Source of the DNA: Amphirosellinia nigrospora | Taxonomy: Eukaryota > Ascomycota > Sordariomycetes > Xylariales > Xylariaceae | Assembly (NCBI GenBank): GCA_004123355.1 | Contig: SCHM01000004.1 | Span: forward strand, 6,413,017-6,477,016 | Direction: 5' to 3' | Length of the DNA stretch: 64,000 nt | In this document: one piece after another, positions 1 to 12,860 of the stretch | Layout of the letters: each line of letters begins with the position of its first letter | Position numbering within the stretch: the first letter of the stretch is position 1 | Notes under the pieces: model-generated | Database searches by the model: none | The model's input: only the letters and a program-made list of their open reading frames with translations | Told to the model about the DNA's origin: nothing | Program-made: the position numbers and the translations under genes

Positions 1-1400
1 CGACCCAGTAGACTGCGCTAAGATGTTCCTTGTTTCAAGAGTCTGTCTACTAGATTAAATAGGCGTATCTATAACCTATCATACGGACAAGCCATGAGGT
101 CCCAGTCGCCGATCACTCTCCGAGCATTATTGTGGCTGAGATAATAAGCAATAGTATCCTAGTATTGGTCGAATAGCCTCGACCCCTCTCGACGAGTCAT
201 ACCCTCGGGACCTGCGAGAGGACAAGCACCTGATATCGGCCCGTTTTAGACGGACTATATCAACGCTGTGAGGTGGTAACGCCCGTTTTTTACAGCTAGT
301 ATTTCCCCAAACTTGGCTTGATAATAGGGATAACAGATACGGCCGCTAGAAGGCGTTGTCGGAAGGTGACTAGAGGTTCGTAAGGCACGCGGCGATGGTT
401 GAGTCGTATAAGGGGATCCGTGAAATAATTTTCAATATTAGGTGTAGCGGTTGTAGGTGGCTGGTTAGGGTATCGGAAGCGGTCGAGCAAGGCGCGGATA
501 TAAGCGCTGTGTAGACATATGTGTTTTGCTGGTCGTCGCGGTGCGTAAATATAAGTTGCATTTAAGTAGCGAAGGCTATTGTTAGTCCAGGTTTCTAGGC
601 TTGACAAATAAATAAGAACGGCAGAACGGCAGTTACTGTAATAAGGCCGTTGGGGTCTGACTGATCCGTAGAAATGACTGGGCACGAGAGATAAGGACGG
701 CAGCGATGAAGGGCTCATAGGGACGGGTGAAGTCACGACGGGCCGACGGAAAAGCGTGGCCGTAGTATGCAGGTTGAGTCGACATAGGGCACCAGTGTAT
801 CGCCATCGCCGAGGAGCGCTTGGAGAGAGAGGACAACTTATACCTACGCTGGCCGATGGCTAGCTTTAGTGCTGTATATCGCCAAGTAAAAGGCTGTCCG
901 TCAGCAGTCGGATTAGTTTGGATGATCGTGGCATCGTCAGCAAACGGGCTAGATGACTCGAGCGCGTAAAGTAATCGTGAGGCCCAAAGAAGGATTTAAT
1001 ATGCACATTTAGTAGTGTAGGCTTTAGGTCGAAGAGAATAGCGTCATAGTTTCTGCTTCCGCTTTCTCCTCCTCCCTCATCGTCATCAGTATCGCTGCTA
1101 TCTTATCTTCGTTGATTGTCGCGCCGTTGATGGTTGATGCGTATACCTAGGGCTAACAGGTGGGCTCTTGTCCACTTTACCGGCGGTTGCCAGAGAGTTT
1201 TCACGGGCTACTATAGTATTAAGCGAATAATACGTAAGGTTTAAGCTGGCGTTTGCTGATGTTGGTATTCTTGCTATCATGGCCGCAGATACGTTTAAGG
1301 TCGATTTTTGTTTACTGAGGTAGGTCGAGAGACGACATGTAGTCCCGAAGGACAAGGGTGCAAGGTACCTCCACCCCCTACAACCTTGGAACTAATGAAG
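1..1400 (-). other. Degraded, possibly transposon-derived coding remnant
   Basis: Read on the minus strand, short overlapping frames follow one another (about 1355-1098, 836-633 and 736-296) and give protein-like but interrupted text. One stretch is acidic (about 1085-1060) and is followed by a basic segment. No complete ORF, start or catalytic motif can be seen. The chain of short frames on one strand with no introns suggests an old mobile-element gene, but I do not recognise the family. Base composition is near normal, unlike the block after 31.7 kb, so RIP is not obvious here. It could equally be chance ORFs in non-coding DNA. Confidence 0.2.
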
Positions 1401-3455
1401 TATCCATTAGATCGCGACGTCGGTATGTATGCATAAAAATACTAGACTGAGTGGGCAGGTACTACCTAACTGTATGGGAAAGCACGTATTGCACGGAGTA
1501 CAAAAGGAAATCTGGGTTCCCCCTGTAGGAGATCCTCCATCTCTCCTACATATCAATATACTCTGTCAAATCACTTTTCTGACTGCAGGTGGGGTAAGAC
1601 ATACCTGCACTATCACTTCAGAGACTACCTACTAAGTAGGTAAGCTCGTACCTACCTAGTAGCCTGCATATGCCAAGCCGACCTAGGACCACAGAAAGAG
1701 GAGAATCTACTTACTTAATACAGGGTGCCACCTAGATTTACCTCAGCTGTTTTCTACCTAGATAGATTTTTACCTATTTCTTACATATACATAGTTAGGT
1801 ACATAGGTACCTGCCCACTCTAGGATAGATCAGAAGGTTGCGCAGGTTTGCCCTCACTTAGCCACCACAGCACATCCACACGCCACACCATTCGGGAGCT
1901 ATCTTAGCTCGCAGCCATATGCTGCTAATAGACATAACGAAGGGCTATAACAACGTATCCTCTAAAACTGGGAAACTTAACCTTTGTTATCTCTAACGCC
2001 TCCTCGTCGACAAACGCTCCTTCCGGGTTACCTAGGGCGTTAATATAGAACTATGCTACGCCGAAAAGCTGCCGTCGTATCCGATTAGTTACCGAAAAGT
2101 GCTAGGCACATAAGTAAAATAACCATACTCCCCTTCATTTGGAAGCGCCTAGGCCTTCGCGGTCAACGTTCTCAACTCAGTAATCTCTTCTTGTACGTCT
2201 TGGAACTGTGTGCTGAAAATCTGCTGCAATTCGCGCCTAGGAGGTAGTACTCCGTAACTGCGGCCATCTCTTCGACGAGTTCTGCCTTTGTGAGGAGCTT
2301 TAAGGTTTTGTTTTAAACATTTTCATGTTAGCTTTGATTGAATATTTGCACTAAGAGAATATATTTAAACATTTGATTGTATTAAACACAAAGTTTTATT
2401 GTATCCTTCTTTTAAAGGCTGGGTTTTAACTGAAAAAACAATTCGAGTTTTGTTTTTAAATCTTTAGGTTATTTGTAAACTTCCAGTGAGGGTGAAATGA
2501 CTGAAGCTTTTAACCACCACAAAACCTCTTAATAAGTATGATAGGCGCAGCAAGTTGTCCATTATATGAATATTACAGCTACCAAAGTAAACTTTAACAC
2601 GAAGAGCGTGCAATGGTACAACTTCGCGTTCACTCTTTTTAGAGCGACCGTGCCTTGTGCGCTCAAAGCTTCAACTTTAATACCTTTCCCAGTCTCGCTC
2701 TCGTACGTCTACCGTAGTGATATATCTCTTCCGGCACACCTGAGGCCCAGGCCTCGCACACTATTAAAACCAACAACCTAAAAGCTTCTTTTTAACTGCT
2801 GTTGCGTTAACCCCTGAATCCGGGACTTTTTGCCAACATCACATACGCTGTGTTTCTAGCTATATTTTAAAGGAAAGAACAAAGTCAAAGTACTTTTCAA
2901 CGTTTATCTATCGTGTTCAATAGTTTTTCGATGCTGGATTATGATAGGGTATGTTCTAGAATAGGGGGAGGACGACGGGGCACGCATGGAAAATTCACTC
3001 GCTTATCTAATCTGGGCCTGAAAACTGCCGATCGTCTAAATGGAGATCCGGTAAAATAGGCCGACCACAAAAGCACCATAGCTATCGTCTCCTATAGGTT
3101 GATACTTTTCATTGACATTATTAAGTTGCTATTTCATTTGATGTGTCGAATCGGCAGCGGGTAAGGGCAAAGAACGAGCAGAAGAGGATGCGCTCCGCAC
3201 CTTAGCTTTTTGTACCTTGAAATCTCAATGCTCATTTGCCGTTTATCATTAAGGCAACTAATCGGCATTGAGATGTCACAGAAAGATTACGTTCCTTGCT
3301 CCTTGGTGGCGGAGGACTCTGAGACGACACTCTTTTTTCGATGGGCTACTAGTATATCTTCTAAGCTGTTAGCTATTCGGCGTGTGCGAAAACAATACTT
3401 CTTTTTGCACTTGTCTCGTCGACTACTGAAATCTAATATTCAGTCCTATCAATCC
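1401..3455. other. Intergenic stretch, no supported gene
   Basis: I see no gene here. 1640-1820 is rich in short tacct/aggta words that form small local palindromes. 2290-2470 is moderately AT-rich. A 71-codon ORF at 2566-2781 has no recognisable feature. The final 200 bases are the presumed 5' region of the DUF1996 gene. Confidence 0.4.
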
Positions 3456-5177
3456 ATGCCCGCGATGTTTTGGTCTAGCGTCTTCGCCGCCTTTGCGCCT
3501 CTTGTGGCGGCAGTCCCGCAAGCTGGTGGCGGGGTGGCTCTGCTATGTTGCGATTTGGTTGCAGCCAGTACGTATCTTAGGTCATATTCTCCTATCAAAA
3601 TTCTACTAGTGACTGAACTCGTGATTTATTATTTGTCGCTAGTTCAGTTCTCGCAAGCACCTTTTACTAATTTTGCTTACTGGTTAGGGTAGTCATTGAG
3701 CGTCTCGACCGTAGGTCTTCGAACGAATATGTTCATAGCAAGTAAATGAACAGAATCTCTGATCCTCACGATAGCTTAGTAAACCCCGGTGAATCCATCT
3801 CCCATGTCCACCAGGTAGTAGGAGGCGTGAGTTCCAATGTCATGTATTCGCTTTTGTTTTCATGTACTTATTCCTCACCAGAACGCCTTCGGCGCATCTA
3901 TGCCAACAGACGACATATCAACTCATTCCACGTGCACCACCTGCAGCTTCAATCAAGACTTTTCGAACTATTGGACGGCAAATCTAACTTCAAGGCTCGC
4001 AATGGAACTTACAAGCGCGTGCCTCAAATCCCGAACCAAGCAGTCACTGGCAACAATGGCGGCATCACAGTCTATTATACTTCTCCTGGTGCGAAGCAAA
4101 CGACTGCCTTCAAGCCGGTGAGATGAGTCCCATGCCACAGGAACCCGATCATTCCATGCTAATCATTCTTCGCTAGGGTTCCGAATGCTTGCCGGCGAGT
4201 CTACGAGACGAAAACTCGACTGGCCTTGGGAAAAATATGCAAAGTTGCTTCCGCTGCTACACGGGACCCAACTTCCAAGGAAACGTTTACTCACCCTGCT
4301 TCGACCCTAAACTAGATACGGAGTATTTCCCTACCGGGCCATGCCTTGGCGGTATTCGTACAAACATCATCTTTCCTCTGTAAGTTGGCTTGTTTTTTCT
4401 CAGTAGTAGCGGGGAAACGAAGGCTCAGATATGGGATAATAGGTGCTGGGACGGGAAGAACCTGGATAGTCCCAACCATATGGATCACGTCGCCCATCCT
4501 ACAGGTGGTCCACCTCATTTGCCGTCGTTACCGGTACATGTCCGTCGACTCACCCGTGAAGATCCCACAGGTCCATCTAGAGGTAGGTAAGTCTCCGAGT
4601 AGCAGCTTGGTACAATTACTCACTCAGCCATGGTCGACAGATCATGTGGGACACGACAGCCTTCAACAAAGGCAGATGGCCCGAGGATGGTAGCCAGCCC
4701 TTCGTTCTCAGCACTGGAGATAGGTATTGTTAGCCCCTTTCCTTAACTCGGAACGGATACGAATTATATGCTAATTTTACTGACAGTATGTCCTACCAAC
4801 CTCACCTCTCTCGGCCGCTATTAGTATTTCATGAAACTATTTATCCTAACGAAAAACCCAATAAAGTCCCCCAGCTTGCTCTATAGTTCACATAACTAAC
4901 ATTGTCCTAGCGACTGGCTTTGGCCAACATGCTGATTACGTCTTCGGATGGAAGGATGACACTCTACAATTGGCAATGGACAACGCCTGCTTTGGTGCCA
5001 CGTGCAGATCGCTCACGACTCAGGCGGACTCTGTCAGCGGTGCTTGCGCCGTCAAGAACACGGTGTCCGAGACTACTGAAGGATGTAAGTATAACTTGTT
5101 TGAGAGCATCGCAGCTGTATGTTAACTCGCGTGTGATAGGGCTTAAAGAGCTTCCTGGTGGTGGTATGGGGGCTTGA
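3456..5177 (+). pseudogene. Secreted DUF1996 protein gene, interrupted by frameshifts
   Basis: DUF1996 proteins are secreted fungal proteins of unknown function. The start is chosen because it opens a signal peptide (hydrophobic core FAAFAPLVAAVPQ). Recognisable blocks follow in family order: LRFGCSQ, LVNPGESISHVHQVVGG, TCTTCSFNQDFSNYWTANL, FKARNGTYKRVPQIPN, GGITVYYTSPGAKQTTAFKP, FRMLAGESTRR, QSCFRCYTGPNFQGN, CWDGKNLDSPNHMDHVAHP, FAVVTGTCPSTHP, VKIPQVHLEV, MWDTTAFNKGRWPEDGSQPF, YVFGWKDDTLQLAMDNACFG and the end LKELPGGGMGA. Good introns lie at 3827-3881 (gtgagt...cag) and 4380-4442 (gtaagt...tag); others are near 3584-3740, 4142-4176, 4590-4640, 4722-4910 and 5085-5140. The exonic frame changes at least five times by one base (near 3550, 3980, 4178, 4215 and 4555). 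Either it is a pseudogene or the sequence has indel errors. The family call is firm; the state of the gene is not. Confidence 0.85.
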
Positions 5178-5801
5178 TGATAATGGAAGCGTGGACTTTT
5201 ATCCAAGTTACAGATTACCGGATATACGTAGCTAATTCGATATCATGCTAACTACTATATTAATAGAGAGGTTATACATAGTAGTTGCCAAGATCAGCAT
5301 CCCGTATACTACATTAATTTGGGTTAGACTCTAAGTTAGTTCTGACGACGCCCCTGATGATCTAACCGTTGTTTAGTCTTGCATGCACCATCCATTTCTC
5401 GGCCATATGGATCTTCCCCGCAGCCAAAGAGGCGGGAATTTATTGGAGTTAGCAAAGATCCACGCCGTTGTAAGTGACGCAGATGGGTATAACCAGGATC
5501 AGCAGTTGAGGAAACCTATTTCGCCAGGCAAGAAGTGTTCGTATTGCGCTCGTATCGTGTTAGAAGATATCTCCATTGCAGATTTCGGGCCTTTTCACAT
5601 ACTAGACTGACTGCATGACATCATGCCTTAACAACATGATGTTCACCCAGTCCAATATTTCGGCACTTAAAGTTCCAATATCTAGCCAAGGTACTGTAAT
5701 AATGATATCGTATATATACGTAAGGGCCGGGAGCCCTTATAAATTCTACCTTTTAGACTTTAGTTAATGATTAACGAGAAGGGTGCAGTTGAGAAACCAC
5801 A
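5178..5801. other. Intergenic spacer before the beta-mannosidase gene
   Basis: The spacer separates two genes of the same orientation. An ORF at 5383-5610 shows no family resemblance and is probably chance. The last 100 bases hold the promoter of the GH2 gene. Confidence 0.4.
5738..5744 (+). promoter_or_regulatory. Probable TATA box of the GH2 gene
   Basis: The word tataaat lies 58 bases upstream of the chosen ATG at 5802, a usual position for a fungal core promoter. The short leader after it has no other ATG in a good context. Confidence 0.45.
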
Positions 5802-8622
5802 ATGCATTTGACCGCGATCGGCCTCCTCTCGGCCATTGCCTATGCGCAGAGCATCTACAATCTCAGTAGTGTAAGTTGGACAGTCACTAATGGCGTGAAC
5901 GTCACGGTACCGGGCAGCCTACCTCTCCAGGCGCACCTTGATCTATACGCCGCAGGTATCATCGATGACCCTCTATACGGCCTCAACGATGTAACCAACT
6001 GTGGGTACAGCGGTCAAACTGGACGTGACGTCAGAGCCGATCACCGGCTTGAATAGAGAAATAATTCTCAGATATATCTCGTATTCGAAGGTCTTGACAC
6101 TTTCGTTGAGATCACGTTATGCGACAAAACAATAGCCAATGTGGCCAATCAGTTCAGACAGTTTACTTTCGACGTCACCGAAACCCTGCGACAGTGTACC
6201 ACAGACCCTATCTTGAACCTTAACTTCGGGTCGGCATCACGAATCGTTCTCGATATCTCGAAAAGCGGTCCAGGTGAGAAATGCAATTGAACCCACCTGC
6301 TTTGCCTCCTCTCTGCTAATATGAACCCTCTATCCACAGAATACATTAATTCCGCCAACGGTGTAAAAGGGAGTGAGTTCGAAGGTAAAATCTACATGCG
6401 AAAGGAACAAAGTGATTTTGGCTGGATTGGGGCCCATCCATTGCCCCAGCCGGACCGTGGCGCCCTGCATACTTTGTGCAGAAAAAGAACAGTGACCCAG
6501 TTCATATTCATACCACTTTGATCGATATCTACCGCCAAGATCAAATGAATAACCTGTCTCCGGATCAGCACAAGCCTTGGGTATTCAACGCGAGCTTAGA
6601 TTATCTAGGGACAGTACCACGCGATACCACGATGAAACTGAAACTGCAGGATACTACTGGAAAAGTGGTAAAGGAAGTCGCCCTTGATGGTGTTACGAGA
6701 AACAATACGACTATTACCGGTAGCGCAATCATCCATGAGCCAGTCGATCTCTGGTGGCCCAATGGATACGGTGCACAGAACCTTTACAATGCAACGGTGA
6801 TCCTTGAAAGCTCCGATTGGCAAAAGGCGGCCACCGTGACGAAGCGCGTCGGATTCCGTACGATAGTAATGAACCTAAACCCCATTACGGACGAGCAGCT
6901 CAGTGCAGGAGTGGCAAACGGAACAACTGGCACTTTGAGGTTAACGGACACGAGATTTACATAAAAGGGTCTAATTTCGTACTCCTGACGTATTCTGGCC
7001 AGAAAATGACACGAAATCCGCGAATTGTTCGAGCTCGTTGTCGATGCCAAACAAAACATGCTGCGCGTATGGGCTTCCGGCACTTATCTCTCCGATGAGA
7101 TCTATGACCTTGCCGATGAGATGGGCATCATGCTCTGGTCTGAGTTCCAATTCACCGATGCAGAGTATCCCGTCGTGTCAGACTTCCTCGAAAACTACGA
7201 AGCCGAAGCGTACTTTAATGTGCGCCGATTGAACCATCATGCAAGCCTTGCCCTTTGGTCCGGTGGGAACGAATTAGAGGCCATCATCATCGCATACTAC
7301 CTCTACCCCGGACCTATATTGTCTGGATACGAAGAGGTATTCACTAAGCTGTTGACTAAATGCGTGTACGCGAATACGCGCTCGATAAGCTACATTCCCT
7401 CCTCGACGTACAACGGATACATCGCGCTCAATTTTGATTCCATACAACCTCAAACACCACGCTACTTGAATCGATCCAGCCCAGACGATATCTACAGCAA
7501 TAGCGACGTGTACAATTACGACGCCACACAGGCTTTCAATTTCAGCCAGATGCCTGTAGCTCGTTTCGCGACCGAGTTTGGGTTCATCTCCATGCCGTCG
7601 GTTGAATCTTGGTATGAGGCAGTTCCGAAGGACGAACTTTCTCTCGACTCAGCCGGGTAGTGCATCATAATCGACATACACCGTTCGGCGGTTCTGAAGA
7701 TGCCGAACAATTGTCAAGGGAAGGTATTGCAGAAATGACAAAGGCAGTCAAATTATGGTACCCTACTCCTGCCCTTAGCGATCCGGTGGCCAATTTCTCA
7801 GCCTGGAATTGGGCAACACAAGTATTCAAGCTGACAAGTACGCCAACGAGATCGCATACTACCGACGTGGCTCTGCTTTGCGGGAGAGGCAGCTTGGAGC
7901 CCTTTATTGGCAGCTTAATGACTCTGGGTAGCACCTACATGGTCTGCTATTGAGGCTAATGGTCGTCCTAAAGCCATGTACCACGCAACCAAGGACGTGT
8001 TCAATCCTGTGATTGTTTGGCCGTTCTATAACCAAAATACCGACGTATTGGACGTGTGGGCTATATCAGATAAATGGAATGCAGTTTCTGCAGAGCTCAC
8101 CATGCGCTGGTTGAACTTGAAAGGTGACGAGCTTAAAGGTCCGACTCCTAGTAAGTCCAACGGGGCAGCAGGTCTGAATAAGTATACCTCGATATAGGTG
8201 CAATCAACGCCACGCAGGTTGTCAGCTATACTAACGTGAAGGCTGGCTTTGGTAACGAAACCTCAAAGAAGACGTCCTGCTATCCCTCTCCATACCACTA
8301 ATCAAGGCGACAAGCACACGAGCTGGTTCCATCTTGTTCCAATTGTCAACGCCACCCTACATGATCCGGGATTGAAGGTTGAAGTGAAGAAACATAGTGG
8401 AAACGACATATCATTTGTTGTCACGGCAGTTGACGCCGTAGCATCCTGGGTTTGGCTTGATCATCCATCCTCGGTAAGGGGTTATTTCGATCAGAACTTC
8501 TGGCTGGATAAGGGTGAAAGTAAAGTGGTAAGCTTCAAGGTATGGAACGACTTCACGGCGACGGGTCATGGACCGGAGAGGTAACAGTTCGGTCAATGTG
8601 GAATCTTACGATACACGTGTAA
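5802..8622 (+). pseudogene. GH2 beta-mannosidase (secreted, MndA type), many frameshifts
   Basis: Beta-mannosidases of family GH2 release mannose from the non-reducing ends of manno-oligosaccharides. The start gives a signal peptide (MHLTAIGLLSAIAYAQ). Almost the whole family sequence can be read in pieces: an N-terminal jelly-roll part, FTFDVTETLRQ, RKEQSDFGW, the central HEPVDLWWPNGYG, and the barrel with LALWSGGNELE (NE pair with the acid/base glutamate) and FATEFGFISMPS (nucleophile glutamate). The C-terminal beta domains end in EVTVRSMWNLTIHV. One intron is clear at 6274-6339 (gtgaga...cacag, 66 nt). Without it the span codes for about 918 residues, the normal family length. About a dozen one-base frame changes break the reading, yet I saw no independent nonsense codons. 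That is odd for an old pseudogene and fits indel errors as well as recent decay. Confidence 0.9.
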
Positions 8623-8689
8623 GTAGCAATGGACTATTGGTGCCTCCATAAAAATATGTAGCCGTTTTAAGTGTGCGATGAGTTAGCCT

Positions 8690-8945
8690 GAGCCTGTGTC
8701 CCTGGGTGAGGAGGTAATCTGGCAATTACTCATCTACAATAGGCCTTAGTCACGTAGATGATTGGGGAATCTGTTGATCAAATAGAACGCAATATATTGC
8801 TGAGAATTTTCGAAATGTGCGAGAGAGGTGTGTAGCTAAATACAAGAGCGAAATGTAAAAAGTCAAGCTGGTCCTTTCAAATCTTCTCATCCCTGTCAAT
8901 TACCCCTATTTTCTTGGGACCTAAGTTGCCCCTTTTTAACTAGTA
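8690..8945. repeat. Dispersed repeat, copy 1 (related to 23630-23910)
   Basis: Several blocks recur in the same order and orientation near 23.7 kb: ggaggtaatct, aattactcatc, gtcac.tag, acgcaatatattg, gtacaag-like and gggacctaa.ttgccc. Spacing and sequence have diverged. The copy lies just beyond the stop of the GH2 gene. No terminal repeat or coding sequence is visible, so the class (solo LTR, MITE or other) is unknown. Confidence 0.55.
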
Positions 8946-10329
8946 ATGTAAACAATGCGCCACACTTAAGTCTATCAGGCATCTAGCCTGCAAATGTTGG
9001 CCTCCTAATATCTCCTGAACTCCTCGTTTTCTTAATCCAGCATGGACAAATCATCAAGATTCCGCAGTTTACCTACGCATTGCAGCCATATGGCTCATAG
9101 ATATGAGCAAATAACGCCATCCAGGGGTTACTTGGGGGGCGCATACCTGAATATGCATTCCTTTCTCACGCCTAGCGCGAGGAAGAGGTCACCTTCCAAT
9201 ATATATGCTACATTTGAACGAGGTGAAAGCTGAGCTAGGGGTCAAAAAGATCCAAGCCACCTTACCCTAGTTCACGAGGGGTTGGACAATTCAAAAACTC
9301 TTAGCACCCAATGAGGTTTTTTCCTCGACGGAATGGAATTCGTTGGGCCGTAAGAGATCCGTAGCCACCGGTTTTTATACTTTATTGCTCGAAGCATGTG
9401 GGATTCTGCGCGCGCATAGATGGGCTCTCAAATCTTTTGACCCGGACCTTTGGACTACCGCAGAAAGGATGTTGTCAGAGGTAGTGGAGACCTAGATATG
9501 TAGGTAGTATAGCAGTAGATAGATTGTATTGAATTAGGATGACTAGAAGGTAGGTCTGAGTCTAAAGGACTCGGGGGATATATATGATATATATATAGGT
9601 GGGTGGAGTGTATTACTCCCCATTTAATTTAATAGATGTTCTAGGCATCAAAACAATAGAAGACGCGAGTAGAAGATTTGATAGGCATATTCAACGTTAA
9701 TATGCGGCTTCTTTATGGGAAGGATAGCGAGCATTTATGCGACTTTAGGGAGAGATAATGCGCGTTATTGATGATAAAAGTCTGTTTGCTTAAGAGATAA
9801 AATAGTTTTTATCCAACTCTGCCATGAACGAAAAGGCGCTTCGTGCGAGCCCAAGCACCCTCGACCAACACGCCATCATCAACAATCTCAACTAATTTTC
9901 CAGCAACTCCGGTAACACTTACGGATCATCAACCTTATAGACACCAACGCACTAGCTATAGACCAGCCACAGTACTTCGATTGCCCAGCGCCGAGTTATT
10001 CATACTCTTTGCCTACTTACCTAACCTAATCTCGCGCCAGCATCAACGTCTCTTTTATTCATAACCACAATTTCTTCACTACCCTCTCCATCCAGTCTCT
10101 TTAGTCCTGCAACTAAATTTGTCATCAGAACTGCCACCCACTCATACGTGCATGTCTAGAACACTACAGCTAACATCTAATACATGTACCTATATATTCA
10201 CCGTCTTCTCTGACTTAGGATATCACTCCGCCTTCCACCTACGACGGCAGAGGCGACTGGCCTCAAGCCACGCGAACCATCTTGAAGCACTACACCCCCA
10301 ATTTACTTTAATTCAATATTAACAGTTCG
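8946..10329. other. Intergenic stretch, no supported gene
   Basis: Only short ORFs without family resemblance occur. 9500-9620 is rich in short TA and GTAG words, including a run of alternating TA near 9580-9597. I see nothing that marks a gene or an RNA. Confidence 0.4.
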
Positions 10330-10720
10330 CTCACAGCTTAAATATGCCCGACGGCAAGAAGCTACGGGTTCCCACTAAGTAGAATCCAATATTCAACTGT
10401 AGCAAAGTTTCCCTCTGCATCCAAAAGGACGGCGGGCTCCGGGTTGTTCTCATCCTCGCGCTCCACATCAAAGAGATGGGCGGACTAGGCCAGCAACTCC
10501 TTGACGCGGGTTGCGTCAAACTGAGCAATTCCGGGGATCTGACATATTAACACATATAGGGCAAAATATATATGATTCAACTCACAGGTCCGCAAGAATC
10601 GTGACCGGCTTTGCAGTCGGCACAGCCAGAGGAGCCTGGATCGACCATTAAGCACGCGACGTCGAGCGGCTCGCCTCTCTTGGGCTGATAGTTGGCTTGG
10701 GCGCGGCCGAAACACCCCGA
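10330..10720 (-). other. Possible fragment of an unrecognised host gene
   Basis: On the minus strand a Cys-rich piece (GSSGCADCKAGHDSCGP) is followed by a fungal-looking intron, gtgagt...tgtcag, at about 10539-10585. The text resumes as IPGIAQFDATRVKELLA and, past one stop, SAHLFDVEREDENNPEP with LLDAEGNFATVEYW. The acidic, well-formed text and the intron suggest a real but broken coding segment. I do not recognise the family, and start and end are not defined. Confidence 0.25.
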
Positions 10721-10894
10721 CAGGCCAACGCACCACGAACAACATAGAGCTCAGCCCGTCGTCCAAATATATATATATACCCCTTTTGCGGGATAAAAAA
10801 GTAGACAAAGACACTTAATGAATAAGATAACTAGAAATCGGACAGAAAGCTATGATTGTCATCAAAAAATTCGAGTTACCACTGCTCATTTCAA

Positions 10895-10960
10895 GATACA
10901 TTGCACACTATACACAACACTGCAAAAGGTAGAACGTTGTCAAGTCGAGGACCGGGCTGT
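10895..10960 (+). mobile_element. Fragment of the 112-bp solo-LTR family
   Basis: This stretch shares the core aaaggtagaacgttgtcaag with the complete copy at 27101-27212, in the same orientation. Only part of the LTR is left. It is a fossil without coding sequence. Confidence 0.6.
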
Positions 10961-12014
10961 CGAAGGGAGATAATGGCATTATCGATTTGGTCTGGATGAG
11001 AAGATAGAAGCACTATCACAATTTCCCAGAATGACATTTTCCATTGACACCTGGCTCCTGGGATGGGAAGCTCATCGTCGTTCCATTTGACACACTGAGG
11101 CCTTTAAAGTTTACAAGGCTTATTGTAAGAGCTTTAGAACAGAAGGACAGGCTTTCCCCGCTCATAAGATCTCTAGGAAATGCCTAATAATCCCCCCAGG
11201 GGCCGATGGTAACAAGGTTTGGCACGCCTGCTTGTTTACAAGCTATGGTTATGGTCGGGCAGGCGGACATATATGATATCATTGATGGATTAGATGACAA
11301 GCCTAGCAGCCCCCAAGAGACGAAAGCCATCACACACACGTCAATGACCCCGACGGGGATGAGAGTGGATATACTGGACTGTAGCACCTGGCTAAACTAC
11401 GGGACCATTTGAATTTTCTGAACAGTGGTGCTCCTTGTCCTACATGTGAAGCAACCGGATTCTATATATAGCCCAAGTTCTGGAGCTCTGCTATTGTCGA
11501 TGGGGGCCTTCGTGAGAACTGATTCTTGTTGACCTTCGGAACACGATCGGAGATAGTGGTCACTGGCTCTCACGCCGGTGGAAAGTACACCTTGGGCAAG
11601 CTTACGACCGAAGTTCATCGGAAGTGCAGAATCCTCACTAAAGGACGTCCCACTCTAGGAGCAGCCACGTGCTTTACCACTATTTGGCTGGTTCGCCCTT
11701 TAGATTTTGTGGAGGAGTAGATCCCTACCTAATACAACATCTCTTCTCTGACTCTTTGCCTAAGCTCGTATCTCTTACCCATCACGAACAATTAGCGTAG
11801 TTCATCTAGCGGCAAGGGCTGCAACCTAACCGGTTGCTGTGAAAATTTCGAGTCTGATCACACAGAGTTGCCACCTACTCCGACGCATGTTAGTGCCGAA
11901 TGCTTTTCATACAGAAGCGTAGCGACCTTGGCCAGCATATAATGCCTATAACTGCTCATAAATAGATTCTTCAACGGGACATAATCATGGCATAGTACAT
12001 GTATAAGAGCTACA
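10961..12014. other. Intergenic stretch between LTR remnants
   Basis: Short ORFs on both strands (for example 11206-11412 on plus and 11184-11387 on minus) show no recognisable family. The stretch lies between two remnants of the same LTR family in opposite orientation, so part of it may be remains of a larger element. I cannot show that. Confidence 0.3.
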
Positions 12015-12093
12015 GACAGCCAAGTACCCGACTTGACTATGTTATACTTTTCGATAGTGTCGTGGTATAGTGCTGCAGTTCTATTGTGTGACA
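12015..12093 (-). mobile_element. Diverged fragment of the same LTR family
   Basis: The words cccgacttgac, tagtgtcgtggtatagtgctgcagttct and a terminal gtgtgaca match the minus-strand reading of the 27101-27212 LTR with many differences. This is the most diverged copy in the window and so probably the oldest. Confidence 0.5.
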
Positions 12094-12759
12094 CGGGTCG
12101 GCTTGACGGAAATCTTCCCAAAATGAATTGCCGAATTTGACGGCAAGGATGTTGATCATGGCTTTGAGCTCAGATATGACGAAAAGAGGAGGAGGAGGAG
12201 GGCCCCTATGCAGACCGCGTCGAACGAGACTGCATTGACTGCGATCCCATCCGACCAGGTGGATTTTTGAGATGGCTACTAGTCTCTCTAGTACCACTGT
12301 CGCTGTTACCAGTCAAGCCGGCAATGGATTATTTCGGTTCTTGCTCTTGCTCGTCATCGCTATTACTCCCGTAGTTGCAACTACGTGAAGCATTTAGATA
12401 CAGTTCAATATCATGTTGCTCCTCTTGTCATGAGAAGATATGTTATCTAAGGATAGGCTAGGTATACTCTACCAGTAAATATCGATGATGACAAATGATT
12501 ATCAACCTCCTGGAGATGGGGTCAGGTCGGACTTACCTAAAATATGATCCTTCCCTGGTGTATCTGTAGTATACCTAGCATCTCCCACCCATGCAGGGTA
12601 GAGAATCCTCCATGCATTCTAATCTACATTTTCGGCTCCAATTACTCCTTTTTTTTCGTGATCATCCGTTTTCTCCTAGGGTGCAGAAGCAGACGTTAGG
12701 CCAAGCAGCCGAAATTTATTCGCGCTGTTGAAGGGCGCCTAGAAAGAGGGAAACTGTAC
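12094..12759. other. Intergenic stretch, no supported gene
   Basis: No ORF with family resemblance occurs. A short gga repeat lies at about 12185-12202. The stretch lies between two minus-strand remnants of the same LTR family. Confidence 0.35.
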
Positions 12760-12860
12760 TGTCACGAGTCCAGTACAATTGCAGACGGTCAAGTGCCCGA
12801 CTTGACAACGTTCTACCTTTTGTAGTGTTGTGGTATAGTATGCAGTTCTGTATCATGACA
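12760..12860 (-). mobile_element. Near-complete solo LTR of the 112-bp family, inverted
   Basis: On the plus strand it runs from tgtcacgagtcc to tatcatgaca, which is the reverse complement of the 27101-27212 copy with high identity and a short internal deletion. Both ends are present as TG...CA with imperfect inverted termini. The flanking five bases (tgtac and tgctc) do not match well, so a target-site duplication is not supported here. Confidence 0.7.
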
